A stretch of DNA of 64,000 bases from an uncultured Pseudomonadota bacterium (GCA_903868595.1 CAIPVV010000031.1:1-64000), one strand, 5' to 3'; shown: positions 1 to 13,870, counted from the stretch's first letter. Notes: a model not told the origin generated them from the sequence alone. Translations and numbers: made by a program.

Positions 1-1
1 G

Positions 2-370
2 CCGGCGCCGGCGCCGGCGGTGGCGCCGCCCGCCAAGCGCGCAGCGGCCCCGGCGCCCCCGGTGGCCACGGCCCCGCCGGTAAAGCCCGCGGCCGCCAAG
101 GCGCAGCCGCAGGCCAAGACGGCCAGCAGCGGCTTTGGTGCCCAGCTGGGCGCGTACTCCAGCCGTCAGAAGGCGGAGTCGGAGTGGCAGGTCGCCGCCA
201 AACGCTTCAAGGCGCAGATCGGCAGCGCCAAGCACCTGATCCTCGCGAGCAAGGTGAAGGGCAAGGTGCTCTACCGCCTGCAGCTCCCCCAGGCCAGCCA
301 AGCCAAGGCGCGGGCCCTGTGTGCCCACCTGAAGGCCAAGGGCCAGAGTTGCGTGGTGTACCACCCGTAG
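2..370 (+). CDS. SPOR-domain protein, 5' end outside the window
   Basis: This is the C-terminal part of an open frame that runs in from the left edge. A low-complexity Ala/Pro/Lys linker (first ~35 residues) is followed by a domain starting FGAQLGAYSSRQKAES and ending with CVVYHP. The pattern (F)xxQLGAYSS...A...W...L, a conserved charged middle and a terminal V-Y-hydrophobic strand is that of the SPOR domain, which binds denuded glycan strands at the septum. The protein is probably an inner-membrane-anchored cell-division or peptidoglycan-binding protein with its N-terminal membrane segment off the window. The specific gene cannot be named. Confidence 0.8.
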   Translation, partial: PAPAPAVAPPAKRAAAPAPPVATAPPVKPAAAKAQPQAKTASSGFGAQLGAYSSRQKAESEWQVAAKRFKAQIGSAKHLILASKVKGKVLYRLQLPQASQAKARALCAHLKAKGQSCVVYHP

Positions 371-391
371 GCAGGGGCCTGCTCGAGTTGG

Positions 392-408
392 CGCACCCGC
401 GTGGTGCA
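392..408 (+). promoter_or_regulatory. NtrC-type enhancer palindrome
   Basis: The sequence CGCACC-N5-GGTGCA matches the NtrC-binding consensus TGCACC-N5-GGTGCA except for the first base. Its centre (about 400) is ~116 bp upstream of the predicted start of the sigma-54 promoter at 489-505, the usual distance for a bacterial enhancer. A second, degenerate copy (GGAGCC-N5-GGTGCA, 412-428) lies next to it. Binding by NtrC is inferred from sequence only. Confidence 0.6.
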
Positions 409-488
409 TGTGGAGCCGCGGCGGTGCAGGGCGCGCGCCCGTCCGCGGGCCGGAGGGCGCGCTAGCGGCCTCCCGAGAGGTCCGCAGG

Positions 489-505
489 TTGGCACGCAGC
501 TTGCT
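489..505 (+). promoter_or_regulatory. sigma-54 (-24/-12) promoter
   Basis: TTGGCACG-CAGC-TTGCT is a full match to the RpoN consensus YTGGCACG-N4-TTGCW, with GG at 491-492 and GC at 503-504, exactly 10 bases apart. It points to the + strand and predicts a start near 515-517. No protein gene follows on that strand before the terminator at 577-613, so its product should be a short RNA. Confidence 0.8.
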
Positions 506-514
506 TTATCTCTG

Positions 515-613
515 GCAGGCAAGTCATTGCTGACAGCTTGCGAATCACCCTCCCCCCCCTAGGTGTTCGCTCTTTTAGGCGCCGCAGTCCACAAGATCGC
601 GGCGCCTTTTTTA
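515..613 (+). ncRNA. candidate sigma-54-dependent small RNA with C-rich hairpin loop
   Basis: The RNA would run ~98 nt from the sigma-54 start to an intrinsic terminator. Its centre is a strong hairpin: arm 540-549 pairs with 562-570 (nine pairs, one bulged T at 545). The 12-nt loop 550-561 contains eight consecutive C (552-559). The second stem is the terminator. An exposed C-rich loop is the usual seed of small RNAs that pair with G-rich ribosome binding sites (Xanthomonas sX13 has such loops), and nitrogen-controlled sigma-54 RNAs are known (NrsZ in Pseudomonas), but I do not recognise this sequence as any named family. The gltBD operon lies 1.5 kb downstream. Existence is well supported by promoter, hairpin and terminator together; function is inference. 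Confidence 0.65.
577..613 (+). terminator. intrinsic terminator of the small RNA
   Basis: A nine-base-pair perfect stem (577-585 with 599-607, AGGCGCCGC / GCGGCGCCT) with a 13-base loop is followed by a T-run at 607-612. It reads on the + strand. It also lies just beyond the 3' end of the DUF924 gene on the other strand, where only a short A/T tract follows the stem. Confidence 0.8.
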
Positions 614-636
614 TTGTCCAAAGTTATTGTCCAAAG
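611..636. repeat. perfect 13-bp tandem duplication
   Basis: The 13-mer TTATTGTCCAAAG occurs twice in direct tandem (611-623 and 624-636). It straddles the stop codon of the DUF924 gene on the minus strand (624-626) and the T-tract of the small-RNA terminator. Confidence 0.85.
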
Positions 637-1253
637 CGATTGCCGCTGTCTTGCAGGAAGGCCAGTTCCTCCGGGCTGCTCGGGCGTCCCAGTGCCGCGT
701 TGCGGTGGGGGAAGCGACCAAAGCGCGTGATGATGTCCTGGTGCTCGCGCGCAAACGCCAGGCAGTCCCCGAAGAGCCCCTTCTGCTCCGGCGGCGCCTC
801 CTCGGCCAGCCGGCGAAAGGCCGCCACCGACTCCTCCTGCGCGGCGCGGGACTCCGCATGCTGCAGGGGCATGTAGAGGAAGATCCGCTCGGCGGCGCTC
901 AAGGTCGCATCGGCACCGGTCTGCAGGCCCGCGAGCGTCAGCTGCAGCGCACGCGGATCCTGCGCGAACGCCTGCGCCGTGCCGCGGTAGATGTTGCGGG
1001 GGAACTGGTCCAGCAGCAGGACCAGGGCGAGCAGGCGGCGGGGGCTGCCGGCCCAGGCATCCAGCTCACCTGCCGCGGCCGCGCGGGTCAGCGTCCCGAA
1101 GCGCTCGGCCAGGGTCTCATCGCGCAGCTCGCGGATCTCCGGGGGCTCATCGCCACCGAACCACAGTCGCATGCGCTGGGAGATCTGGTTTGCCGCCAGC
1201 GGATCGGCGCCGAACCAGTAGTCCAGGACGTCCTGGGCGCGCCGCTCGCTCAC
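624..1253 (-). CDS. DUF924 family protein
   Basis: The 209-residue product opens with a GTG start and has the family signature: an N-terminal stretch VLDYWFG and a central LALVLLLDQFPRNIYRGTA followed by FLYMPLQHAES. DUF924 proteins are all-helical, TPR-like cytosolic proteins of ~180-210 residues with no settled biochemical role; the length here is normal. Its 3' end abuts the terminator of the opposite-strand small RNA. I assign the family, not a function. Confidence 0.88.
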   Translation of the reverse strand: MSERRAQDVLDYWFGADPLAANQISQRMRLWFGGDEPPEIRELRDETLAERFGTLTRAAAAGELDAWAGSPRRLLALVLLLDQFPRNIYRGTAQAFAQDPRALQLTLAGLQTGADATLSAAERIFLYMPLQHAESRAAQEESVAAFRRLAEEAPPEQKGLFGDCLAFAREHQDIITRFGRFPHRNAALGRPSSPEELAFLQDSGNRFGQ

Positions 1254-1284
1254 CGGGCAGCCCGGCGAGGGATGCGGCGAGGGC

Positions 1285-1659
1285 TCATTCGCAGAGGCTC
1301 TCCAGATAGCCCTGGGCTACCGGCGAGAGCCGCTTGCGCGCCAGTTCGCGTGCTTTCGGGGCGTCCATGATGAATTCCAGCGGGCCGGAAACCATCATGC
1401 CGCGGATCTCGGGGTCCTTGGTGGACGCGCGAGCCATCTTGTTGAGCACGGTAAAACCGCGAAGGATCTTGTGTCGGGGAGCCCGGTTGCCCTCGATGGA
1501 GTGGGCCAGATACTGGCCGAACCGGCTGTAGAGAAAATAGTCGTCGTCGCCCACCTGAAAACGGGCTTCAGCAAAAAAGTCGGGGAAATTCTTTTCGAGA
1601 TACTGGTTGACCCGAGAGAGACGGGGTCCAGGTTCAGCCGACGCTTTGCGTGTCTTCAT
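1285..1659 (-). CDS. conserved small protein of unknown function
   Basis: This is a 124-residue protein beginning MKTRKASAEPG. The frame is open further upstream, but I start at 1659 because a GGAGGTG ribosome binding site lies 11-12 bases before that ATG and the extra N-terminal residues look like translated non-coding DNA. It is a soluble, basic protein with no signal peptide, membrane segment or motif that I recognise; features include PDFFAEARFQVGDDDYFLYSRFG in the first third and a Met/Pro-rich GMMVSGPLEFIMDAP in the last. It ends 32 bases before the DUF924 start on the same strand, so the two may be cotranscribed. Confidence 0.65.
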   Translation of the reverse strand: MKTRKASAEPGPRLSRVNQYLEKNFPDFFAEARFQVGDDDYFLYSRFGQYLAHSIEGNRAPRHKILRGFTVLNKMARASTKDPEIRGMMVSGPLEFIMDAPKARELARKRLSPVAQGYLESLCE

Positions 1660-2138
1660 TAAAGTCGCCACACCTCCAAAGGGTCCTGACAACCATTTCT
1701 GGACGTCACGAGCGGCACCACACCTCACAACGCGCGCGAACCATAAGACCACAGGCCCCTCGATGCAATAGTGCGGATTAATTTTTTTCCGGGGATCTGC
1801 AGAGGGGGGCAAGCCAGTGCCAGCGTGCTGGTCAAAAAACGACCAATCCGGGGTCGCCGGGGCGGCAACGCAACGGAGCGCCAACGGTTGCTGCGCAGGG
1901 TGGTTTTCGCCCAAAAATTGACCACCGGGAGGACCCCGGTATTATTCAACCTAAGGACAGGTCTGGCAGCTGTGCCGGGCCCCTCGGGGATGCAAGCGAT
2001 GTCCTCCCCCGCAAAGCCATCTGGCGCGCGGTTCCTTAAGCTGTAAGTTATTGAATCTTAAGTCGTTATAGGCGGGATGCCTGTGGCGGAGGCCTTGTGT
2101 GCCCCGCCGTCGCGGGTGCCCCGGTGAAAGGTGAGCCG
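1660..2138. other. intergenic region upstream of gltB
   Basis: This 479-bp spacer separates the divergent small gene (start 1659) from gltB (start 2139). I see no gene. It holds an inverted repeat TGGTC-N7-GACCA (1829-1845) and a longer-spaced pair GGTGGT/ACCACC (1899-1904 and 1921-1926), both possible operator elements. I found no convincing sigma-70 or sigma-54 promoter for gltB. Confidence 0.5.
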
Positions 2139-8029
<5,891 letters not shown>

Positions 8030-8056
8030 ATTTCAAACGTGCGCTGAAAGGGGGCG

Positions 8057-8989
8057 ATGGACGTGGCTGCTGAAGTATTTACGAAGACTGCAGGCTGGCT
8101 CGACTGGTACCAGGGTCCGGCCAAGCCGCGCTTCAAGCTGCCCCCCGGCGCCGTCGATGCGCACTGCCATGTATTTGGTCCCGGCGCGCAGTTCCCGTTC
8201 GCGCCGGAGCGCAAGTACACGCCCTGTGATGCCTCCAAGCAGCAGCTTTTCGCGCTGCGCGACCACCTGGGCTTTGCACGCAACGTCATCGTGCAGGCTA
8301 CCTGCCACGGGGCGGACAACCGCGCGATGGTGGACGCCTGCGTCGCCTCCAACGGGAAGGCCCGCGGCGTGGCCACCGTGCGTCGCTCGGTCACCGATGC
8401 GGAGCTCAACGCGCTGCACGCGGCTGGCGTGCGCGGCGTGCGCTTTAACTTCGTCAAGCGCCTGGTGGACTTCACGCCAAAGGATGAGCTGCTGGAGATC
8501 GCCGGCCGGATCGCCAAGCTCGGCTGGCACGTCGTGATCTACTTCGAGGCGCAGGACCTGCCGGAGCTGTGGGACTTCTTCACCGCGCTGCCTACGACCG
8601 TGGTGGTGGACCACATGGGCCGCCCGGACGTCACCCTGCCGGTCGACGGGCCGCAGTTCTCGCTGTTTTTGAAGTACCTGCGCGAGCACAGCAACGTCTG
8701 GTGCAAGGCGACCTGCCCGGAGCGCCTCTCGGTGAGCGGGCCGCGCGCGCTTCAGGGCGAGCAGAACGCCTACGTGGACGTCATCCCGTTCGCGCGTCGC
8801 GTGGTGGAGGAATTCCCGGATCGCGTCATCTGGGGCACCGACTGGCCGCATCCGAACCTCAAGGACCACATGCCGGACGACGGCCTGCTGGTGGACTTCA
8901 TCCCGCATATCGCCGTCACGGCCGAGCTGCAGCGCAAGCTGCTGGTCGATAACCCGATGCGCCTGTACTGGCCGGAAGAAGTCGGCTAG
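8057..8989 (+). CDS. LigI-like 2-pyrone-4,6-dicarboxylate lactonase (amidohydrolase family 2)
   Basis: The 310-residue protein is a TIM-barrel metal hydrolase of the COG3618 type. It has the N-terminal DAHCHVFGP, a central VVDHMGRPDV and the C-terminal GTDWPHPN with the barrel-end Asp. The closest described role is opening of 2-pyrone-4,6-dicarboxylate in the protocatechuate 4,5-cleavage (meta) pathway. No other gene of that pathway lies next to it, so another lactone substrate is possible. The start codon is preceded by AAAGGGGGCG, with the G-run only two bases from ATG. Placement 28 bp after gltD may give it read-through expression. Confidence 0.75.
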   Translation: MDVAAEVFTKTAGWLDWYQGPAKPRFKLPPGAVDAHCHVFGPGAQFPFAPERKYTPCDASKQQLFALRDHLGFARNVIVQATCHGADNRAMVDACVASNGKARGVATVRRSVTDAELNALHAAGVRGVRFNFVKRLVDFTPKDELLEIAGRIAKLGWHVVIYFEAQDLPELWDFFTALPTTVVVDHMGRPDVTLPVDGPQFSLFLKYLREHSNVWCKATCPERLSVSGPRALQGEQNAYVDVIPFARRVVEEFPDRVIWGTDWPHPNLKDHMPDDGLLVDFIPHIAVTAELQRKLLVDNPMRLYWPEEVG

Positions 8990-9241
8990 GGGAGAAATGC
9001 GGCTGCTCTCTCCGGGAGCCGTTGAGACAGCTGGCCGTGCACGGCGGGTGACACGTCAGCGCAGGAGACGGATGACCTCCCGGGGGTGACGGCTCAATCC
9101 AGCGTCTCGCCCATCGGCTTCAACGGCCGCTGTCTCTACGTGCGCGCGACCTACGGCTGGTAAGGGGTAACATGTCGTCGCGGCGGCGGCACAGGACTGC
9201 CGCCGCCCCGTTTCCCATTGTCCTGGCAAGGCGCTCTACCC
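8990..9241. other. spacer with two tiny overlapping ORFs and a GC hairpin
   Basis: This 252-bp gap has no recognisable gene. A 5-codon ORF (9072-9089, preceded by GGAGACGG) overlaps by four bases (GTGA) a 25-codon ORF (9086-9163) whose end reads CLYVRATYGW. A ten-pair GC stem (9182-9191 / 9198-9207) follows but lacks a T-run, so it is a weak terminator at best. Confidence 0.4.
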
Positions 9242-10489
9242 ATGAATACTCTTCGTCTTCGCTCCGTGTCCGCCGTGCTGGGGATTGCCCTGTGCAGTGC
9301 GCTGCTGGCCGCCACCGGCGCGGCCGCCGACAAGGTGGATGCCCGCAGCCGCGCCATCCACGAGTCCCTGCTCACGCTCGACACGCACCTGGATACGCCG
9401 GCGCTGCTGAGCGTGCCGGGCTGGAGCATGCTGGATCGCCACAGCGTGGTAGCCGATGGCTCGCAGCTGGACCTGCCGCGCATGATCGAGGGCGGGCTGG
9501 ACGGCGGGTTCTTCGCCACCTACATCGGCCAGGGTCCCCTGACGGATGCTGGCCGCGCAGCCGCCCGCGATGCGGCGCTGGTGCGCCTGCAGGAGATCCA
9601 CCAGCTGGTGGCGGCCAACCCCAAGACGTTCGAGATCGCCTATACCGCCGAGGACGGCCCGCGCATCGCCGCGACGAAGAAGCGGGTGGTGTACCTCAGC
9701 ATGGAGAACGGCTACCCGGTGGGGCAAGACGTCTCGCTCCTGACCACCTTCTACAAGCTGGGCGTGCGCATCGCCGGCCCCGTGCACTTCCTCAACAACG
9801 ACCTGGGCGACTCCAGCACCGATCCGAAGGGGCCGGTGTGGCATGGACTGAGTCCCCTCGGCAAGGAATACGTGAAAGCGGCCAACCGCCTGGGCATCCT
9901 CCTCGACGCCTCGCATGCCTCCGATGAGGTGCTCGAGCAGCTGCTGGAGCTCTCCAAGGCGCCCATCGTGCTCACGCATTCCGGCACGAAGGCCGTGTAC
10001 GACCATCCGCGCAACGTCGATGACGAGCACCTGCGCCGGCTGGCGGCCAAGGACGGCGTGATCCAGATCTACGCCTACAGCGACTACTTCGTGCCGCACC
10101 CCCATCCGCCGGAGCGCGAGGCGGCGATCGCCGCGCTGCGCAAGAAATATGCGGGCCAGCGCTCGCGCGCCCAGATGGAAGCGCAGACCCGGGAGCTGGC
10201 GCAGGTCGATGCGAAGTACCCGATCCCGCGCGGCACCTTCGAGGACTTCATCGCGCACCTGCTGCACGCGGTGAAGGTCGCCGGCGTGGACCACGTGGGC
10301 ATCGGCCTGGACTTTGATGGCGGTGGCGGCGTCGCGGGACTGGAGGATGCGACCGACTACCCGAAGATCACGGCGCGCCTGCTGAAGGAAGGGCTCACGC
10401 CCCAGGACCTGGCGAAGATCTGGAGTGGCAACGTGCTGCGCATCCTGAAGAAGGCCCAGGAGGCGGCCGCCCAGGATCCCGCCGGCTAG
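9242..10489 (+). CDS. exported membrane dipeptidase (peptidase family M19)
   Basis: The 415-residue protein starts at 9242, where a basic N-terminus (MNTLRLRS) leads into a hydrophobic segment ending TGAAADK, a typical signal peptide; the frame is open eight codons upstream but that would disrupt the signal. The mature domain opens with the metal-binding LDTHLDTPALL (HxD) and continues with MENGYPVG, LDASHASDEV and VLTHSGTKAVYDHPRN, which carry the remaining His and Glu/Asp zinc ligands, then a late VGIGLDFDG. The family (renal dipeptidase) hydrolyses dipeptides including D-amino-acid ones; a periplasmic site is expected. Confidence 0.92.
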   Translation: MNTLRLRSVSAVLGIALCSALLAATGAAADKVDARSRAIHESLLTLDTHLDTPALLSVPGWSMLDRHSVVADGSQLDLPRMIEGGLDGGFFATYIGQGPLTDAGRAAARDAALVRLQEIHQLVAANPKTFEIAYTAEDGPRIAATKKRVVYLSMENGYPVGQDVSLLTTFYKLGVRIAGPVHFLNNDLGDSSTDPKGPVWHGLSPLGKEYVKAANRLGILLDASHASDEVLEQLLELSKAPIVLTHSGTKAVYDHPRNVDDEHLRRLAAKDGVIQIYAYSDYFVPHPHPPEREAAIAALRKKYAGQRSRAQMEAQTRELAQVDAKYPIPRGTFEDFIAHLLHAVKVAGVDHVGIGLDFDGGGGVAGLEDATDYPKITARLLKEGLTPQDLAKIWSGNVLRILKKAQEAAAQDPAG

Positions 10490-10498
10490 GCGAGTGCC

Positions 10499-11305
10499 TC
10501 AGGAGGCCGGCGCGTCCGGCCAGCGCAGCCGGAAGGCGCGGTGCCGGGCGATCGCGCCGCTGGGGTCCGGTGCGCCCTCGGCCAGCTGCGCGGCCCGGTA
10601 GCCCGTGGCGATGCGCAGCACCCGGACGCGGTGTCCCTCGACCTCAAAGCGGATGCGCCAGTCCTGCACCGCCAGCCGCAGGCCCTCCGGCTCCTGCTTA
10701 ATGCGCCGGTAGGGATGGGGCTGGGGCCCCAGGCTCAAGGTGGCCAGGACGCGCTCGCGCAGCGCGAGCGGGCCGTGCGCGGCGATCCACTCCAGCTGCG
10801 CCTCTGCCTCCGGCGTCAACGACACCTCGTAGTGCGCCCGCGGGTCTGCCGCCGGCGCGAGCCAGCCGCTGCGGGCGTCCGGGAAGGCATCCGTGTAGGC
10901 GACGTAGGGCTTGATGTCGAGCACCGGTGTGCCGTCCAGCAGGTCGACCCCGCGGACGTGGAGCTTCAGGGGTTCCACGCGCTCCAGCTTCAGCGCCGAG
11001 AGACCCAGCGGGTTGGGGCGATGGGGCGAGCGCGTGCTGAACACGCCCTTGCGGCCGCTGTCGCTGCGCGGCGGCAGCACCTTGGGCCGCCAGCCGGCGT
11101 TGCGGTGGAACCAGAAGATCACCCAGATCCGCTCCCAGCCCTCCAGATCTTCCAGCGCGTGCTCGAAGTTGCGGGCCGGGAACAGCTCGATCACCCCGGT
11201 GAGTGCTTCGGCCGCGGCGGGCTGCCGCGGCGCGTCGACCTTGCTCAGCTGCGCGCAGCGCAGGATGCCGATCGGCTCCAGCGCGAGCGTGGCGGGGCGC
11301 TCCAT
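10499..11305 (-). CDS. trmO: tRNA (adenine37-N6)-methyltransferase TrmO
   Basis: The 268-residue protein has a TsaA/VirR-like beta-barrel domain in its first ~150 residues: LEPIGILRCAQLSKVDAPRQ, LEGWERIWVIFWFHRN, then RSPHRPNPLGLSALKLERV and GTPVLDIKPYVAY, the family signature. TrmO uses S-adenosylmethionine to methylate N6-threonylcarbamoyl-adenosine at position 37 of tRNA(Thr). The C-terminal ~110 residues match the extension found in the E. coli YaeB type. It is convergent with the dipeptidase gene (10 bp apart) and ends in the same strand order as the propeller gene upstream. Confidence 0.93.
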   Translation of the reverse strand: MERPATLALEPIGILRCAQLSKVDAPRQPAAAEALTGVIELFPARNFEHALEDLEGWERIWVIFWFHRNAGWRPKVLPPRSDSGRKGVFSTRSPHRPNPLGLSALKLERVEPLKLHVRGVDLLDGTPVLDIKPYVAYTDAFPDARSGWLAPAADPRAHYEVSLTPEAEAQLEWIAAHGPLALRERVLATLSLGPQPHPYRRIKQEPEGLRLAVQDWRIRFEVEGHRVRVLRIATGYRAAQLAEGAPDPSGAIARHRAFRLRWPDAPAS

Positions 11306-11310
11306 GCGTC

Positions 11311-12372
11311 CTAGTGCGGCAGGGGCAGGTAGCCCACCCGATCACCCCGGAACGGGCCGACCCAGAGCAGTCCGTCGACCTCCAGGGCCACGCTGACGCC
11401 CTGCAGGGGCTGCTTGCCGTCGGCTGTGAACAGCGGCGTGATCGCCAGGGTCGCGGGTGCCAGGCGCACGATGCTCCAGCCCTCCAGCGTCCCCGGGGAC
11501 TTGCCGTCCGTGTGGAAGATCTGGCCGGCGGCGAGCAGCTGCGTGTGGTCGGCGGACCAGCGCAGGTTGTCGGGCGAGAAGTCGACCTTCACGACGTCCT
11601 TCTTCAGGCGTTTGCCGCGGCGATCAAAGCGCACGATCTGGTGGCTACCCCAGGCCGCCACGTAGAGCACGCGGCCGCCGTCGGCGATCTCCAGGCCGTT
11701 GGCGCCGGACAGGTCGGTCCCGTCGATTGGCGTGACCTTGCCGCCGGGATGCCACTCCAGCACGCCGCCGGTGAGCTTGCCGGCCATGATGGCTTCCATG
11801 CCGCCGCGGCTGGGCGCGTAGAACTGCGTGGTCAGGAATCCGCCGTCCGGCAGGTGCACCACGGAATTGAGCGATACGTCGGGCGGCATCGGCACGCAGC
11901 CCACCCAGGTCAGCTGCGGCTTGGCGCCGCGGCTCTCCACGGTGAAGTACTCGATCGCCTCGCGGCCGTGGTTGATCACCAGCAGGCTGTGCTGCGTGTG
12001 GCCCGTGCGGTGGATCGCGATGCCGTGCGCGGAGAACACGGCCTCATCCGGCGGGGTCGTGCACTGGGGGAAGCGCTGGCGATTGGCGGCGATGCGCAGG
12101 CCTGGTCCCGGGAACGCGGTCTCCCAGGTCTTGTTCACGCTGTCGATCAGGTGCAGGCGACCGGCGACCTTGCCCTCGGCAAGACCACTCGCGATAAGCC
12201 AGCGCGTACCCTCGACCCGGACGATGTCCTCCGCGGCGCTCGGCCCGCAGACGAACTTCAGGCCGCCCGCGGCCTCGCAGCCGGCAGCCTCGGCGGCGCG
12301 CGTGGGCGCCGCTAGGGCGACGCTTGCCACGACCAGGGCGAGCAGCGCGACGCGAACAGCGGTGAACTTCAT
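11311..12372 (-). CDS. exported SMP-30/strictosidine-synthase-like beta-propeller protein
   Basis: The 353-residue protein has a signal peptide (MKFTAVRVALLALVVASVALAAPTRA) and then repeats of the type ANGLEIADGGRVLYVAAWGS and SGANGLEI, typical of the SMP-30/gluconolactonase and strictosidine-synthase propellers. Substrate cannot be read; such periplasmic proteins hydrolyse lactones or organophosphates in some cases. The start is preceded by AAAGGGGGATAGG. Only five bases separate its end from the trmO start, so the pair is probably one transcript. Eight Cys including SCGPS-type pairs hint at disulfides. Confidence 0.75.
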   Translation of the reverse strand: MKFTAVRVALLALVVASVALAAPTRAAEAAGCEAAGGLKFVCGPSAAEDIVRVEGTRWLIASGLAEGKVAGRLHLIDSVNKTWETAFPGPGLRIAANRQRFPQCTTPPDEAVFSAHGIAIHRTGHTQHSLLVINHGREAIEYFTVESRGAKPQLTWVGCVPMPPDVSLNSVVHLPDGGFLTTQFYAPSRGGMEAIMAGKLTGGVLEWHPGGKVTPIDGTDLSGANGLEIADGGRVLYVAAWGSHQIVRFDRRGKRLKKDVVKVDFSPDNLRWSADHTQLLAAGQIFHTDGKSPGTLEGWSIVRLAPATLAITPLFTADGKQPLQGVSVALEVDGLLWVGPFRGDRVGYLPLPH

Positions 12373-12493
12373 GGCCTATCCCCCTTTATAGATCTGTCGC
12401 GGCACGATACTGCAACAGGCGAAAAGGCGCCGCTTCTTCCGGTATTGTGCGGGCTGTTGGATCCTCCTATTCCTGCTGACCAGAGGCCTGGCG

Positions 12494-13120
12494 ATGACAG
12501 CTGAAGCTCCCGGACCGGCGTCGCGTGGCGACGTGAAGCTCTCCGCCTGCGACGTGAGCCAGTGCGAGGCGATGTGCTGCTACGACGGGGTGTACCTGGA
12601 GCCGCAGGAGGAGGCGTTCCTGCGGGAGCTGGTGGCGCGGGTGCCGGCGCTCAAGGCGCACCTGCCGGCGCAGTACATCATCGAGGGCTACTGGCAGGGC
12701 GAGCACCTGGGCCGCAAGACCGCCACGCGCGCCCACGAGTATGCGAACCCGCAGTTCCCGGCGCACTTCACGCGCACGCGCTGCGTGTTCGCCGATGCGC
12801 AGGGCTACTGCGAGCTGGAGAAGCTCGCGCGCTCGCGCGGCCAGCACCCCTGGACCTTCAAGCCGGCGGTCTGCTGGCTGTTCCCGCTGCACGAGGAGCA
12901 GGGCGAACCCGAGCCGCCGCCGCGGCTGCGGCGGGAGGATCCCTACCGCGAGCCGGGGTACCCCGGCTACTCAAGCTTCGTGCCTTGCGGGCGCCATGAC
13001 CGCTGCGGCCGCCCGTGGCGGGAGGCGCTGGGCGGCGAGCTGGCCTACCTCGCCACGGCCGCGCAGCTGCCGCTGCTGGGCTCGCCGGGCCATACGGTGG
13101 AGGAGCTGCTGCGCGACTGA
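12494..13120 (+). CDS. cysteine-cluster (YkgJ/DUF3109-like) protein
   Basis: This 208-residue soluble protein has a metal-binding-looking Cys pattern: CDVSQCEAMCC near residues 19-29, CVFADAQGYCELEKLAR in the middle, HPWTFKPAVCWLFPL, and CGRHDRCGRPW near the end. The layout (CxxxxCxxxCC, then CxF...C.L, then HxWxFKPxxCxxFPL) is that of YkgJ-type cysteine-cluster proteins, thought to bind zinc or an Fe-S cluster; no activity is established for the family. It is followed directly by a strong bidirectional terminator. It is divergent from the propeller gene. Confidence 0.75.
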   Translation: MTAEAPGPASRGDVKLSACDVSQCEAMCCYDGVYLEPQEEAFLRELVARVPALKAHLPAQYIIEGYWQGEHLGRKTATRAHEYANPQFPAHFTRTRCVFADAQGYCELEKLARSRGQHPWTFKPAVCWLFPLHEEQGEPEPPPRLRREDPYREPGYPGYSSFVPCGRHDRCGRPWREALGGELAYLATAAQLPLLGSPGHTVEELLRD

Positions 13121-13144
13121 TCCGCCCGGGATCGCAAGCGAAAA

Positions 13145-13170
13145 AAAACCCCGCGCAAGCGGGGTTTTTA
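13145..13170 (+). terminator. bidirectional intrinsic terminator
   Basis: A ten-pair stem AAAACCCCGC / GCGGGGTTTT (13145-13154 with 13159-13168) with a GCAA tetraloop, A-run before and T-run after. It ends the Cys-cluster gene at 13120 and can work in both directions. Confidence 0.92.
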
Positions 13171-13870
13171 GTTTTTCAAACGCCTCAGATCAATCCCTAG
13201 TCAGTCGCTCGTCGCGCCGAACGTAGACATCAAATGGTTACGGTCGAGATCTCTGGTTCTAAGCCCGGCTGCAAATTCTGCAGGCCCGCGCGGCAATTCG
13301 CGCTGTTGTGTGATCCCGCGATGACGCGTAGTAACGCTAACCACCGCAATACCGTGTCTACGCCGATCGTCTGGGTTTCTTCGCTTGTCTCTCCGTCCCC
13401 CCGGCAGGCGTCTGTCTCCTGCATCATCCACGTCGTGCTGCGGTGCCGGAAATTCTGTGTCCCGGATCCGACAGAACCCTTAATGCATCAGCATTTCAGG
13501 CTCTTAGGTGCTACTCAGCAGTCACTACGGAGCGGAGCATACGCCCGGTCTCGTGGAAAATACAATGGTGTTTAAGAGCAACATGAACGAGACGCTCCGG
13601 TTCGAATCGCTGCTCCGGCAGGTACCAGGGTACCGGCTTGCCTGTCCTGTGTACGGATCCGCGCGGCGATGGGGGTGGAGACTCGATTGCCAGGGCAGGG
13701 GAATTCCGCTGCGGTTCTGGCCTACGTCCGAGAGGACTCGCGCGCAGAAGGCGCGACCGGCCGCCGGCGTCGCGCCGGGGTCCGCCCAGAGGCGCTTGTC
13801 CAGCCGCTGCAGCGATCGCCTATAGCGGAAAGCCACGGCTGACCCCGAACCGTCGCACTCCTGAAAGCCG
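13171..13870. other. 700-bp region without a recognisable gene
   Basis: Several open frames of 70-200 codons cross this stretch on both strands, but their translations are rich in Arg/Ser/Pro, lack recognisable motifs and overlap each other. The base composition is lower in GC than the flanks (for example 13234-13580). Next to it lies a gene remnant, so this is probably decayed or transferred DNA. Confidence 0.5.

Noticed and set aside
9182-9207. GC-rich hairpin considered as a terminator.
   Set aside because: No T-run follows on either strand.
13590-13630. A GGTTCGAATC sequence resembling a tRNA T-arm.
   Set aside because: The bases around it do not form a T-stem and no acceptor or anticodon stem can be drawn.
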